From: an uncultured Oscillospiraceae bacterium
GTDB lineage: Bacteria; Bacillota; Clostridia; Oscillospirales; Oscillospiraceae
DNA length: 5,363 bases
Assembly: GCA_937915075.1 (NCBI GenBank)
Contig: CALDMA010000357.1
Span: 1-5,363, forward strand
Reading direction: 5' to 3'
Numbering within the stretch: position 1 is the first letter of the stretch; each line of letters starts with the position of its first letter. The position numbers and the translations under genes are program-made. Positions 1-5,363 of the stretch are shown here, piece after piece. The notes beneath the pieces were generated by a model. It had not been told where the DNA came from, made no database searches, and saw nothing but the letters and a program-made list of their open reading frames with translations.

Positions 1-171
1 GGCCTCAAAAATGTGCCGCACGGCGTCCGCGTTCAGCCCGTCCGCGCCGAGGCCGTAGACCGTCTCGGTCGGGATGGCGAGCAGCCCGCCGCGGCGCAGG
101 ATGTCCGCGGCCTGTTCGACCGCCGCACTCTCCCGCACCGGATCGGTGATGGTAAAGTATCGGGTATTCAA
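1..171 (-). CDS. tsaC: Threonylcarbamoyl-AMP synthase (Sua5/YwlC/TsaC), N-terminal part only
   Basis: Only the first 57 codons are present; the gene runs off the left edge. The family condenses threonine, bicarbonate and ATP into threonylcarbamoyl-AMP in the cytoplasm, the first step of the t6A37 modification of ANN-reading tRNAs. The visible protein begins MNTRYFTITDP and reaches the YrdC-domain hallmark PTETVYGLGA at residues 34-43, followed by ADAVRHIFEA (48-57), as in Bacillus YwlC. There is no ATG start. I chose TTG at 171-169 because a strong purine-rich site (AGGGGG) lies 7 bases upstream and because the roughly 30-residue lead before the hallmark matches YwlC. A GTG at codon 12 is a weaker alternative. 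The gene follows prfA by 31 bases without a terminator, so it is probably co-transcribed. Whether it is the long Sua5 type or the short TsaC type cannot be decided, because the C-terminus is missing. Confidence 0.9.
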   Translation of the reverse strand, partial: MNTRYFTITDPVRESAAVEQAADILRRGGLLAIPTETVYGLGADGLNADAVRHIFEA

Positions 172-178
172 AAAGGTT

Positions 179-184
179 CCCCCT
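179..184 (-). promoter_or_regulatory. Ribosome-binding site deciding the TTG start of tsaC
   Basis: On the minus strand the sequence AGGGGG (184 to 179) is followed by seven bases and then TTG at 171-169. The purine run and spacing fit a Shine-Dalgarno site. It supports TTG as the true start of the Sua5/TsaC gene, since no ATG is available in frame nearby. Confidence 0.7.
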
Positions 185-202
185 TCTGCGTGTCTGAAGC
201 GC

Positions 203-1273
203 TCAGCTCTCCGTGCTCTCGCGCAGCTTTTCCGCCTGCGCCTGCATGGTCAGCGCGTCAATGATCGGGTCAAGGTCGCCGTTGATGACGGCGTCGATGT
301 TAAAATTCTTGCTGTCCCCCGTCAGGCGATGGTCGGTGACGCGGTTCTGCGGGAAGTTATAGGTGCGGATGCGCTCGTTGCGCATCCCGGTGCCGACCTG
401 CGCGCGGCGCTCGTTCGTCACGGCGCTCTCCACGCGCTCGCGCTCCATCTCATAGAGCTTGCTCGCGAGCATCTGCATACACTTCGCACGGTTCTGCACC
501 TGCGAACGCTCCTCCTGGCACGCCACGACAATGCCCGTCGGCTTGTGGATCAGCCGCACGGCGCTGCTCGTTTTATTGACGTGCTGCCCGCCCGCGCCCG
601 AGGAACGGTAGACCTGCATCTCGATGTCCTCCGGCCGGAGGTCGACGTCGACCTCCTCCATCTCCGGCAGCACCGCGACCGTGGCGGTGGAGGTATGGAC
701 GCGCCCGCCGCTCTCCGTCTCCGGCACGCGCTGGACGCGGTGAACGCCGCTTTCAAACTTCAGTCTCGACCACGCGCCTGCGCCGTTGAGGATAAAGTCG
801 GCTTCCTTTACACCGCCCAGCTCCGTGTCGTTGTAGTTCAAAAGCTCAAGCTTCCAGCCGTGCTTTTCGGCGTACATGGAGTACATCCGGTAGAGGTCCG
901 CCGCGAAGAGCGCGCTCTCCTCGCCGCCCACGCCGCCGCGCAGCTCCATGATGACGTTTTTCCCGTCGTTCGGGTCGCGCGGCAGGAGCAGCACGCGCAG
1001 CTCCTCGTAAAGCCGCTCCTTGTCCGCCTTCGCCTGCCGCAGCTCCTCCTGCGCCATGTCGCGCAGCTCGGCGTCGGCGAGCAGCTCCGTCGCCTCGGCG
1101 ATGGTCCGCTCCGCGCGGCGGTAGTCCTCATAGCATCGCGCGACCGGCTCAAGCTCCTTCTGCTCCTGCGTGAGCCTACGCAGCTCCTTCGCGTCGCCGT
1201 AGATCTCGGGCACGGTCAGCAGCTCTCCGATCTCCGCGTAACGGCGCGCGATCTGTTCCAGCTTCTCCCACAT
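203..1273 (-). CDS. prfA: Peptide chain release factor 1 (RF1)
   Basis: The 356-residue product is a class I release factor that reads UAA and UAG stop codons in the ribosomal A site and triggers peptidyl-tRNA hydrolysis. Length is normal for RF1 (E. coli about 360). Visible features: an N-terminal helical domain (about 1-100); RGGVGGEESALFAADL (112-127); RVQRVPETESGGR (179-191), where PET (184-186) occupies the PxT position that marks RF1 rather than the SPF of RF2; and SSGAGGQHVNK (224-234), with the catalytic GGQ at 228-230. Then come CQEERSQVQNRAK (252-264) and RTYNFPQNRVTDHR (303-316). The start ATG at 1273 lies 4 bases after the flavodoxin-like gene's stop, with GGAG (1287-1284) upstream inside that gene, which suggests translational coupling. 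The stop is TGA, which RF1 itself does not read. One oddity: after DHR the usual GLTLY-type segment is replaced by LTGDSKNFNI (317-326). prmC, the usual GGQ methylase neighbour, is not directly downstream. Confidence 0.98.
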   Translation of the reverse strand: MWEKLEQIARRYAEIGELLTVPEIYGDAKELRRLTQEQKELEPVARCYEDYRRAERTIAEATELLADAELRDMAQEELRQAKADKERLYEELRVLLLPRDPNDGKNVIMELRGGVGGEESALFAADLYRMYSMYAEKHGWKLELLNYNDTELGGVKEADFILNGAGAWSRLKFESGVHRVQRVPETESGGRVHTSTATVAVLPEMEEVDVDLRPEDIEMQVYRSSGAGGQHVNKTSSAVRLIHKPTGIVVACQEERSQVQNRAKCMQMLASKLYEMERERVESAVTNERRAQVGTGMRNERIRTYNFPQNRVTDHRLTGDSKNFNIDAVINGDLDPIIDALTMQAQAEKLRESTES

Positions 1274-1277
1274 CGGC

Positions 1278-1772
1278 TCAGCTCTCCGCCGTCATATAGT
1301 TCGTCACATTGCGGATGAACTCGTCGCGCCAGAAGTGATAGCCCGCCGAGCCGATGCGCAGCGAGACGTCCGCCACATGGGGGTGATCGACGTACTGGTC
1401 CATCTGGTCGCACACATCCTTATACAGCTCCTCGCTGCCATGGACGACGACATAGGCGATGTTCTGCACCTCCAGCCCGCGGCGCTTGAGGAAGCCGCGC
1501 GCGATGCTCGAGCAGCGTCCCGCCCAAATGGGCGTGCCGAGGATGACGAGCCGGTAGTCCTGTAAGGCGCGGCGCGTATCAAACGGCTCCATCGCGCGGG
1601 TACGGCGGCGCATGGCGTCCAGCCCGCAGCGCAGCCAGCCGATGGCACCGTCGCGGTCCACGCGGTCGCGCATCTCCACGCACTCGCAGTCAAGTGCGGC
1701 GGCGATCTCCTCCATGGCAAATTTCGTGTTTCCCGTGCGGGAGTAATACAAGCACAGAATATCCTTGTTCAT
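1278..1772 (-). CDS. Small flavodoxin-like (FMN-binding) protein
   Basis: The 164-residue product has a flavodoxin-type fold signature. It opens with a hydrophobic beta strand, DILCLYY (4-10), followed by SRTGNT (11-16), the phosphate-binding loop that holds FMN in flavodoxins (S/T-x-T-G-x-T). The segment LVILGTPIWAGR (75-86) matches the second flavin-contact loop of the clostridial flavodoxin-family proteins; W83 is a candidate for stacking on the isoalloxazine ring. YVVVHG (107-112) is a third core strand. No membrane segment or iron-sulfur cysteine cluster is seen, so it is probably cytoplasmic and works as an electron carrier or small flavin reductase; the partner is unknown. ATG at 1772 is chosen over upstream in-frame starts because GGAGGT (1783-1778) sits 5 bases before it and translation into the upstream gene would otherwise be needed. 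It lies 2 bases after the DUF218 gene's stop and 4 bases before prfA. Flavin binding is inferred from motifs. Confidence 0.85.
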   Translation of the reverse strand: MNKDILCLYYSRTGNTKFAMEEIAAALDCECVEMRDRVDRDGAIGWLRCGLDAMRRRTRAMEPFDTRRALQDYRLVILGTPIWAGRCSSIARGFLKRRGLEVQNIAYVVVHGSEELYKDVCDQMDQYVDHPHVADVSLRIGSAGYHFWRDEFIRNVTNYMTAES

Positions 1773-1774
1773 CG

Positions 1775-2560
1775 TTAACCTCCGTAGACAAAATAGGCGG
1801 CAAGGCCAAAGGCCTCGCGGATAAAATAGTTGACGGTCAGGCATTGAAAGTAGAGCGCGGAGGGCAGATGCGCCGGCACGGCGGCGGTATCGCCGCCCCA
1901 CATCAGCCGCGCGCGGCAGAGATGGAAGTCCGAGGTGACGATGGCGACACGCCGCGCCGGATCAACGCCCAGCGACTCCAGTATTTCCCGCGAATAGCGC
2001 AGGTTCTCCTGCGTGCTGGTAGAGCGCTCCTCCAGGTGCAGCCGGCTCTCGTCCACGCCGCGGCGCACCAGCGAGCGGCGCATACACTCGGCCTCGGTGA
2101 TGGCCTCGCCCGGCCCCTGTCCGCCGGAGAGAACCACCGGCACATCGGGGTGCTCCTCCAGATAGGCCGCCGCGGCGTCGATGCGCGTGCGCAGTGTGAG
2201 CGACGGCGTTTCGCCGTTCACGCCCGCGCCGAGCACGATGACCGCGCTCACCGCTTCGTCTGTTTTCTCCGCAAGCGAGCCGCGAATGACCATTGTCTCC
2301 AACGCGGCAAAGAGGACGAAGCCTGCGGCGAGCAGCGCGAGCAGGCCCCGCCTGCCCCACACCGCCGCGCGGCTGCCGCGCCGTGCGGCGCGGTTCAGCA
2401 CAAAAAGCACGAACAGAACCGCCGCGGCGCACAGGCAGAGAAACGCGGAAAAGCGCAGCCCCGGAATGAAGCGCAGCAGCACCTCCAGCGCGAGGAAAAC
2501 GATCGCCGCCGCAAACAGCCGCCGCTCCCGCCCTGTGAGCGCCTTCCATTTTTCCCGCAT
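1775..2560 (-). CDS. YdcF/ElyC/SanA-type membrane protein (DUF218)
   Basis: The 261-residue product has three predicted membrane helices (about 14-33, 37-56 and 72-92) followed by a DUF218 domain (about 103-250). Domain landmarks are SAVIVLGAGVNGETPS (105-120), VVLSGGQGPGEAITEAECM (142-160), the STSTQENLRYS segment (180-190) and VAIVTSDFHLCRARLM (205-220), all typical of YdcF-like proteins. Positive charges before helix 1 (MREKWKALTGRERR) and between helices 2 and 3 (RAARRGSRAAVWGRR, 57-71) suggest these parts are cytoplasmic, which would put the DUF218 domain outside the membrane, as in ElyC and SanA. ElyC, of similar length, has been linked to peptidoglycan and lipid-carrier metabolism in E. 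coli, but the biochemical activity of this family is not firmly settled. The start ATG has GGAGG (2572-2568) 7 bases upstream. The stop TAA is directly adjacent to the next gene's ribosome-binding site. Family call is firm; the role in the envelope is inference, helped by murF in the same cluster. Confidence 0.88.
   Translation of the reverse strand: MREKWKALTGRERRLFAAAIVFLALEVLLRFIPGLRFSAFLCLCAAAVLFVLFVLNRAARRGSRAAVWGRRGLLALLAAGFVLFAALETMVIRGSLAEKTDEAVSAVIVLGAGVNGETPSLTLRTRIDAAAAYLEEHPDVPVVLSGGQGPGEAITEAECMRRSLVRRGVDESRLHLEERSTSTQENLRYSREILESLGVDPARRVAIVTSDFHLCRARLMWGGDTAAVPAHLPSALYFQCLTVNYFIREAFGLAAYFVYGG
1778..1783 (-). promoter_or_regulatory. Ribosome-binding site of the flavodoxin-like gene, inside the end of the DUF218 gene
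   Basis: GGAGGT (1783 to 1778) abuts the TAA stop (1777-1775) of the upstream DUF218 gene and lies 5 bases before the ATG at 1772. It forms the last codons of the upstream gene (the terminal Gly-Gly). This fixes the start of the flavodoxin-like protein and implies translational coupling of the two genes. Confidence 0.8.
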
Positions 2561-2567
2561 GTCCCAA

Positions 2568-2572
2568 CCTCC
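2568..2572 (-). promoter_or_regulatory. Ribosome-binding site of the DUF218 gene
   Basis: GGAGG (2572 to 2568), within a longer GGGGAGGTT run, is 7 bases upstream of the ATG at 2560. It lies in the only sizeable gap of the window (2561-2610), which otherwise shows no convincing promoter or hairpin terminator. It selects this ATG over a nearby out-of-frame TTG. Confidence 0.75.
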
Positions 2573-2610
2573 CCGCTCGCGCGTTTTCGTCCCTGCCGCT
2601 TTCCTCTTTC

Positions 2611-4512
2611 CTATTCGCCCGCCTCGGCGGCGAGCGCCTCCCAGCGCTCCATCAGCGCGGTGAGCGTTTGCTCCTGCGCCTCCTTTTCGGCGTAGAGCGC
2701 ACTGTATTTCTCATAGTCGGACGCGGCTTCCTCCAGCCGCACGTCCAGCGCGGCGAGCGCCTCCTCCTGCTGCGCGATCTCGCGCTCACAGATGGTCAGC
2801 TGGCGGCGTGCCGCCTGCTGGTTTTTATTGCCGCGCGGCGGCTTTTCCGTAGGGTTCTTTTCCTTTACTGTCTTTTCCGGTTCTGCCTTTTTCACCGGCT
2901 GCTCTGCCTTCATCCTGCGGTAGCGGGCAAAGCCCATCGGGTAGTCGGTGATCCTCTGCTCCTCCAGCTCCCAGACGCGGGTGGCGAAGCGGTTGATGAA
3001 GTAGCGGTCGTGGCTGACGAACAGCAGCGTCCCGTCGAAGGCCTCCACCGCCTCCTCGATCCACTCGCGCGAGGCGATGTCGAGGTGGTTGGTCGGCTCG
3101 TCGAGGATGAGGAAGTTCACCTCGTCGTCCATCAGCATACACAGCCGCAGGCGGCTCTGCTCGCCGCCGGAGAGCACGGAGACAGACTTGAACACATCCT
3201 CCCCGCGAAAGTGGAACGCCGCCAGACGGTCGCGCGCCTTCTGCGGCGTGATGTCCCGCTTGGAATAAAGCATCGTGTCCACAAGATCGCGCTGCGGCAC
3301 GTCGAAGCGAATGATCTGCGGCAGGTAGGCGATCTTCACCGAGGGGCCGAGCTTGATGCGGCCCTCATCGGGGTACTCCTCGCCCATGATCATCTTGATG
3401 AGCGTGGATTTTCCCGTGCCGTTGTCGCCGATGAGTGCGATGCGCTCGCCGCCGGCGACCTTGAGGTCCACGCCGGAGAACAGCGTCCGCTCGCCGAAGG
3501 ACTTGCCGACACCCTTGAGCGTCAGCACCTCGTCGCCGAGAAATTCGCTGCTCCGGAACTGCGCGGTCATCTTCTTCTCGCGCGCGGGCTTGTCCGTCGT
3601 GCGCATCCGCTCGATGCGCTTTTCCATCGAGAACGCGCGCTTGTGCAGCGCGTCGTTGCCCATGAACGCCCACAGGTGCAGCTTGTCCGCCGCCGCCTCG
3701 AGCTGCTTGATCTTGGCCTGCTCCTTCTCGTACTGCCGCATTTTCTCCAGGTAGCGGCGCTCCTTCTCCACGGCGTAGAAGCTGTAGTTGCCGTTGTAGA
3801 ACTCCGCGTGGCCGTCGAGAATTTCGATGACGCGGGTGATGGTGCGGTCGAGAAAATAGCGGTCGTGCGAGATGGCGACGACCGTGCCCTTGAACGAGGC
3901 GAGGTACTCCTCCAGCCACTCGATGGCGTGGAGGTCGAGGTGGTTCGTCGGCTCGTCGAGCAGCAGGATATCCGTGTCCTCCAAAATCAGGCGGCCGAGG
4001 TTCACGCGCGTCTTTTCGCCGCCGGAGAGCGTGTCGAACAGCCGCGTGCGCATATCCGCTGGAATGGACAGGCCGTTGGCCACCTTGTTGACGGCGGTGG
4101 CGGTGTCGTAGCCGCCGAGGCCCTCAAAGCGGGCGGACAGCTCGCCGTAGCGGCGCAGCGTCTCCTCGGATTCGTCGCCGTTCGCCATCTGCGCGGAGAG
4201 CCGCTCCATCTCGTCGGCCATGCGCCTCATGCGCTCGAAGGCGGATTGCAGCACATCCTCCACCGTATAGCCCGCCGGGTAGACCGGTATCTGCGAGATC
4301 AGACCCACACGGCGGCCCGACGCGATGGCGACCTCGCCGGCGTCGTAGTCGATCTCGCCCGTGAGGATGCGAAAGAGCGTGGTTTTGCCCGCGCCGTTCT
4401 TGCCAAGCAGGCCGACACGCTCGCCGGAGTTGATCTGAAAGGTCAGGCCGTCCAGTATTTTCTTTTCCAAATCAAAGGACTTTTGAAGTCCCGTTACGCT
4501 GATCTCGATCAT
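2611..4512 (-). CDS. ABC-F family ATPase (YdiF/Uup-like translation factor)
   Basis: The 633-residue product has two ATP-binding cassettes in one chain and no membrane segment, the ABC-F layout. Cassette 1: Walker A GKNGAGKTT (37-45), signature LSGGE (162-166), Walker B LLLDEP (183-188, catalytic E187), H-loop SHDRYF (215-220). Cassette 2: GDNGTGKST (362-370), LSGGE (447-451), LILDEP (468-473, E472), SHDRYF (500-505). Between them a charged helical linker (about 246-315) corresponds to the part that contacts P-site tRNA in this family; it is short and lacks the long loop of many antibiotic-resistance ABC-F proteins. A Lys/Pro-rich tether (about 536-565) leads to a C-terminal coiled coil (about 568-628), as in Uup and YdiF. 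All ATPase residues look intact. Such proteins act on stalled or stressed ribosomes; the substrate state here is unknown. ATG at 4512 is chosen because the protein then starts right at the first cassette; a longer open frame to 4725 only shadows murF. The start overlaps the murF stop as ATGA. Stop is TAG. Confidence 0.95.
   Translation of the reverse strand: MIEISVTGLQKSFDLEKKILDGLTFQINSGERVGLLGKNGAGKTTLFRILTGEIDYDAGEVAIASGRRVGLISQIPVYPAGYTVEDVLQSAFERMRRMADEMERLSAQMANGDESEETLRRYGELSARFEGLGGYDTATAVNKVANGLSIPADMRTRLFDTLSGGEKTRVNLGRLILEDTDILLLDEPTNHLDLHAIEWLEEYLASFKGTVVAISHDRYFLDRTITRVIEILDGHAEFYNGNYSFYAVEKERRYLEKMRQYEKEQAKIKQLEAAADKLHLWAFMGNDALHKRAFSMEKRIERMRTTDKPAREKKMTAQFRSSEFLGDEVLTLKGVGKSFGERTLFSGVDLKVAGGERIALIGDNGTGKSTLIKMIMGEEYPDEGRIKLGPSVKIAYLPQIIRFDVPQRDLVDTMLYSKRDITPQKARDRLAAFHFRGEDVFKSVSVLSGGEQSRLRLCMLMDDEVNFLILDEPTNHLDIASREWIEEAVEAFDGTLLFVSHDRYFINRFATRVWELEEQRITDYPMGFARYRRMKAEQPVKKAEPEKTVKEKNPTEKPPRGNKNQQAARRQLTICEREIAQQEEALAALDVRLEEAASDYEKYSALYAEKEAQEQTLTALMERWEALAAEAGE
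4509..4512 (-). promoter_or_regulatory. ATGA stop-start overlap of murF and the ABC-F gene
   Basis: Read on the minus strand, 4512-4509 is ATGA: ATG begins the ABC-F protein and TGA ends murF. The nearest purine-rich site, GAGGAA (about 4532-4527, within the murF codons for Glu-Glu), is about 14 bases from the ATG, further than ideal. Re-initiation by ribosomes finishing murF is therefore the likely way the ABC-F gene is translated. Confidence 0.85.
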
Positions 4513-5363
4513 GTTGTCTTGAGCAATTCCTCTACGATCTTCTCCAGGTGCATGGAGTGCGACGCCTTGCACAGCAGGACGCTGCCCTCCGTGAATGCGG
4601 CCCGCGCTGCGTCGACCGCGCTCTCCGCGTCGGGATACCACTCGGCACTCTCGTGCGCGGCATCCGCGATGCCGCGGGCGTACTCGCCGACGGCGATGAC
4701 GTGGTCGATGCCGAGCAGAGCGCACAGCTCGCCCATCGCGCGGTGCGCGGACTCCGTCAGCTCGCCGAGCTCCTTCATGTCGCCGAGCACGGCGATCTTC
4801 TTGCCCTCGCTTGCCGCGAGCACGCGCAGCGACGCGGACATGGACTGCGGGTTGGCGTTGTAGCAGTCGTCGAGCAGACGGCGGTCGCCGCTGAGGCGGT
4901 GGACGCGCATCCGCGAGCCGGCCGGCTCATAGAGCGCGACGCCGCGCTCGATCTCGGGGGCCGACAGACCCAGCTCCTCACCGACCGCGACCGCGAGCGA
5001 CGCGGCATAGATCATGTGCCGCCCGGGGGCGGGGATATTGAGCCGGTATTCCGCGCACCCGGTGGTCACCGTGCAGGCGATACCGTCGATGCCGCGGTCG
5101 CGCAGCGCGGAAACGCGGACGTCCGCGTGCGCGCTCTCGCCGCAGCGGACGATGCGCTGCGGGAGGGTCACCGTGTCGAGCAGGGCGTCGTCGCCGTTGA
5201 GGATAGCGACGCCGTCCGCGTCGAGGTTTTCAAAGATCTCGCTCTTGGCCTTCAGAATGCCCTCGCGCGAGCCTAAAAACTCAATGTGCGCGTCGCCGAT
5301 GTTCGTGATGACGGCGATGTGCGGGCGCACCATCTCGCCGAGGTAGCGGATCTCACCGAAGTG
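4509..5363 (-). CDS. murF: UDP-N-acetylmuramoyl-tripeptide--D-alanyl-D-alanine ligase (MurF), C-terminal 284 residues
   Basis: MurF uses ATP to add D-Ala-D-Ala to UDP-MurNAc-tripeptide in the cytoplasm, completing the soluble peptidoglycan precursor. The frame is open through the right edge, so roughly the first 170 residues of a usual 450, including the ATP-binding P-loop, are outside. Numbering from the edge: HFGEIRYL (1-8); ITNIGDAHIEFLGSREGILK (19-38), then AKSEIF (39-44), whose K40 aligns with the lysine that is carbamylated in Mur ligases (inferred); NGDD (57-60); PGRHMIYAASLAVAVG (113-128), which closes the central domain; DDCYNANPQSM (165-175), a MurF hallmark in the C-terminal domain; VLGDMKELG (192-200); and KASHSM (266-271) near the end. 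The DDCYNANP and VLGDMKELG motifs separate it from MurE, MurC and MurD. A Met at 5333 is internal, not the start, because HFGEI precedes it in frame. The gene is the first visible member of the cluster; its promoter is not in the window. Confidence 0.95.
   Translation of the reverse strand, partial: HFGEIRYLGEMVRPHIAVITNIGDAHIEFLGSREGILKAKSEIFENLDADGVAILNGDDALLDTVTLPQRIVRCGESAHADVRVSALRDRGIDGIACTVTTGCAEYRLNIPAPGRHMIYAASLAVAVGEELGLSAPEIERGVALYEPAGSRMRVHRLSGDRRLLDDCYNANPQSMSASLRVLAASEGKKIAVLGDMKELGELTESAHRAMGELCALLGIDHVIAVGEYARGIADAAHESAEWYPDAESAVDAARAAFTEGSVLLCKASHSMHLEKIVEELLKTT

Larger units (their letters stand above)
1..5363 (-). other. Probable single transcription unit murF - ABC-F - DUF218 - flavodoxin-like - prfA - tsaC
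   Basis: All six genes share the minus strand, with junctions of 4-base overlap, 50, 2, 4 and 31 bases. No hairpin followed by a T run and no convincing promoter is seen in any gap. The clusters of tight junctions (murF/ABC-F and DUF218/flavodoxin-like/prfA) suggest translational coupling within the unit. A promoter in the 50-base gap at 2561-2610 or inside the ABC-F gene cannot be excluded by eye. Both ends of the unit lie outside the window. Confidence 0.7.

Noticed and set aside
172..202. A possible terminator after prfA.
   Set aside because: The 31-base gap has no inverted repeat; its T-rich stretch just before the TTG is part of the spacing between the ribosome-binding site and the tsaC start.
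74..1318. A 414-codon open frame on the plus strand, antisense to prfA.
   Set aside because: The opposite strand carries an intact, strongly conserved RF1. The antisense product has no recognisable motif, no good ribosome-binding site was evident, and its composition is that of a codon-bias shadow.
1773..1901. An N-terminal extension of the flavodoxin-like protein, to a start at 1901.
   Set aside because: The extra residues overlap the DUF218 gene in another frame, and the ATG at 1772 has an excellent GGAGGT site and starts just before the first beta strand of the fold.
2561..2610. A possible promoter or terminator in the 50-base gap between the ABC-F and DUF218 genes.
   Set aside because: I see the DUF218 ribosome-binding site but no stem-loop with a T run and no convincing -35/-10 pair, so I do not call either.
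4513..4725. An N-terminal extension of the ABC-F protein by 71 residues, to a start at 4725.
   Set aside because: The extension lies wholly inside murF in another frame, is Arg-rich and lacks similarity to ABC-F N-termini. The ATG at 4512 places the start directly before cassette 1, as in the family.
2668..4863. A 731-codon open frame on the plus strand, antisense to the ABC-F gene and the end of murF.
   Set aside because: Its translation is low-complexity, rich in Arg, Leu, Val, Ala and His with no recognisable domain, while the minus strand encodes a complete ABC-F protein with every motif. High-GC codon use on the sense strand leaves few stops in this antisense frame.
4548..5276. A 242-codon open frame on the plus strand over murF, and a 333-codon one at 1694-2695 over the DUF218 gene.
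   Set aside because: Both are antisense to recognisable genes, have Arg/Ala/His-rich composition, and show no domain. They are explained by GC-rich third positions.

Overview
The window is a compact, fully minus-strand stretch of bacterial housekeeping genes. There is no gene-free stretch longer than 50 bases, and I see no RNA gene, mobile element, CRISPR array or long repeat. GC content is high (in the mid-60s percent by eye). The protein sequences look like a high-GC Firmicute of the class Clostridia, probably Oscillospiraceae/Ruminococcaceae. The reasons are the Firmicute-type MurF, the clostridial style of the ABC-F protein, the lineage-variant C-terminus of release factor 1, and strong GGAGG ribosome-binding sites. 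The taxonomic placement is inference from protein style, not a database result.

In transcription order (right to left) the layout is: murF (4509-5363, 5' end outside the window); an ABC-F ATPase (2611-4512, overlapping murF by 4 bases as ATGA); a YdcF/ElyC/SanA-type DUF218 membrane protein (1775-2560, after a 50-base gap); a small flavodoxin-like protein (1278-1772, 2-base gap); prfA for peptide chain release factor 1 (203-1273, 4-base gap); and the first 57 codons of a Sua5/YwlC/TsaC threonylcarbamoyl-AMP synthase (1-171, 31-base gap, TTG start). No internal promoter or terminator is visible, so the six genes probably form one transcription unit, or the middle of a longer one.

Two themes are mixed. 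MurF makes the final soluble peptidoglycan precursor, and YdcF/ElyC-type proteins have been linked to cell-envelope lipid-carrier metabolism. The ABC-F ATPase, RF1 and TsaC/Sua5 all act on translation (ribosome state, termination, and the t6A tRNA modification). The flavodoxin-like protein has no obvious partner here.

I did not find a new biological system. The points worth a second look are the gene neighbourhood itself (envelope plus translation, with an unassigned flavodoxin, and prfA not followed by prmC), the altered C-terminal segment of RF1, the exact ABC-F subfamily, and the predicted outward-facing DUF218 domain. Very long antisense open frames (up to 731 codons) are present but are best explained as shadows of high-GC codon use.
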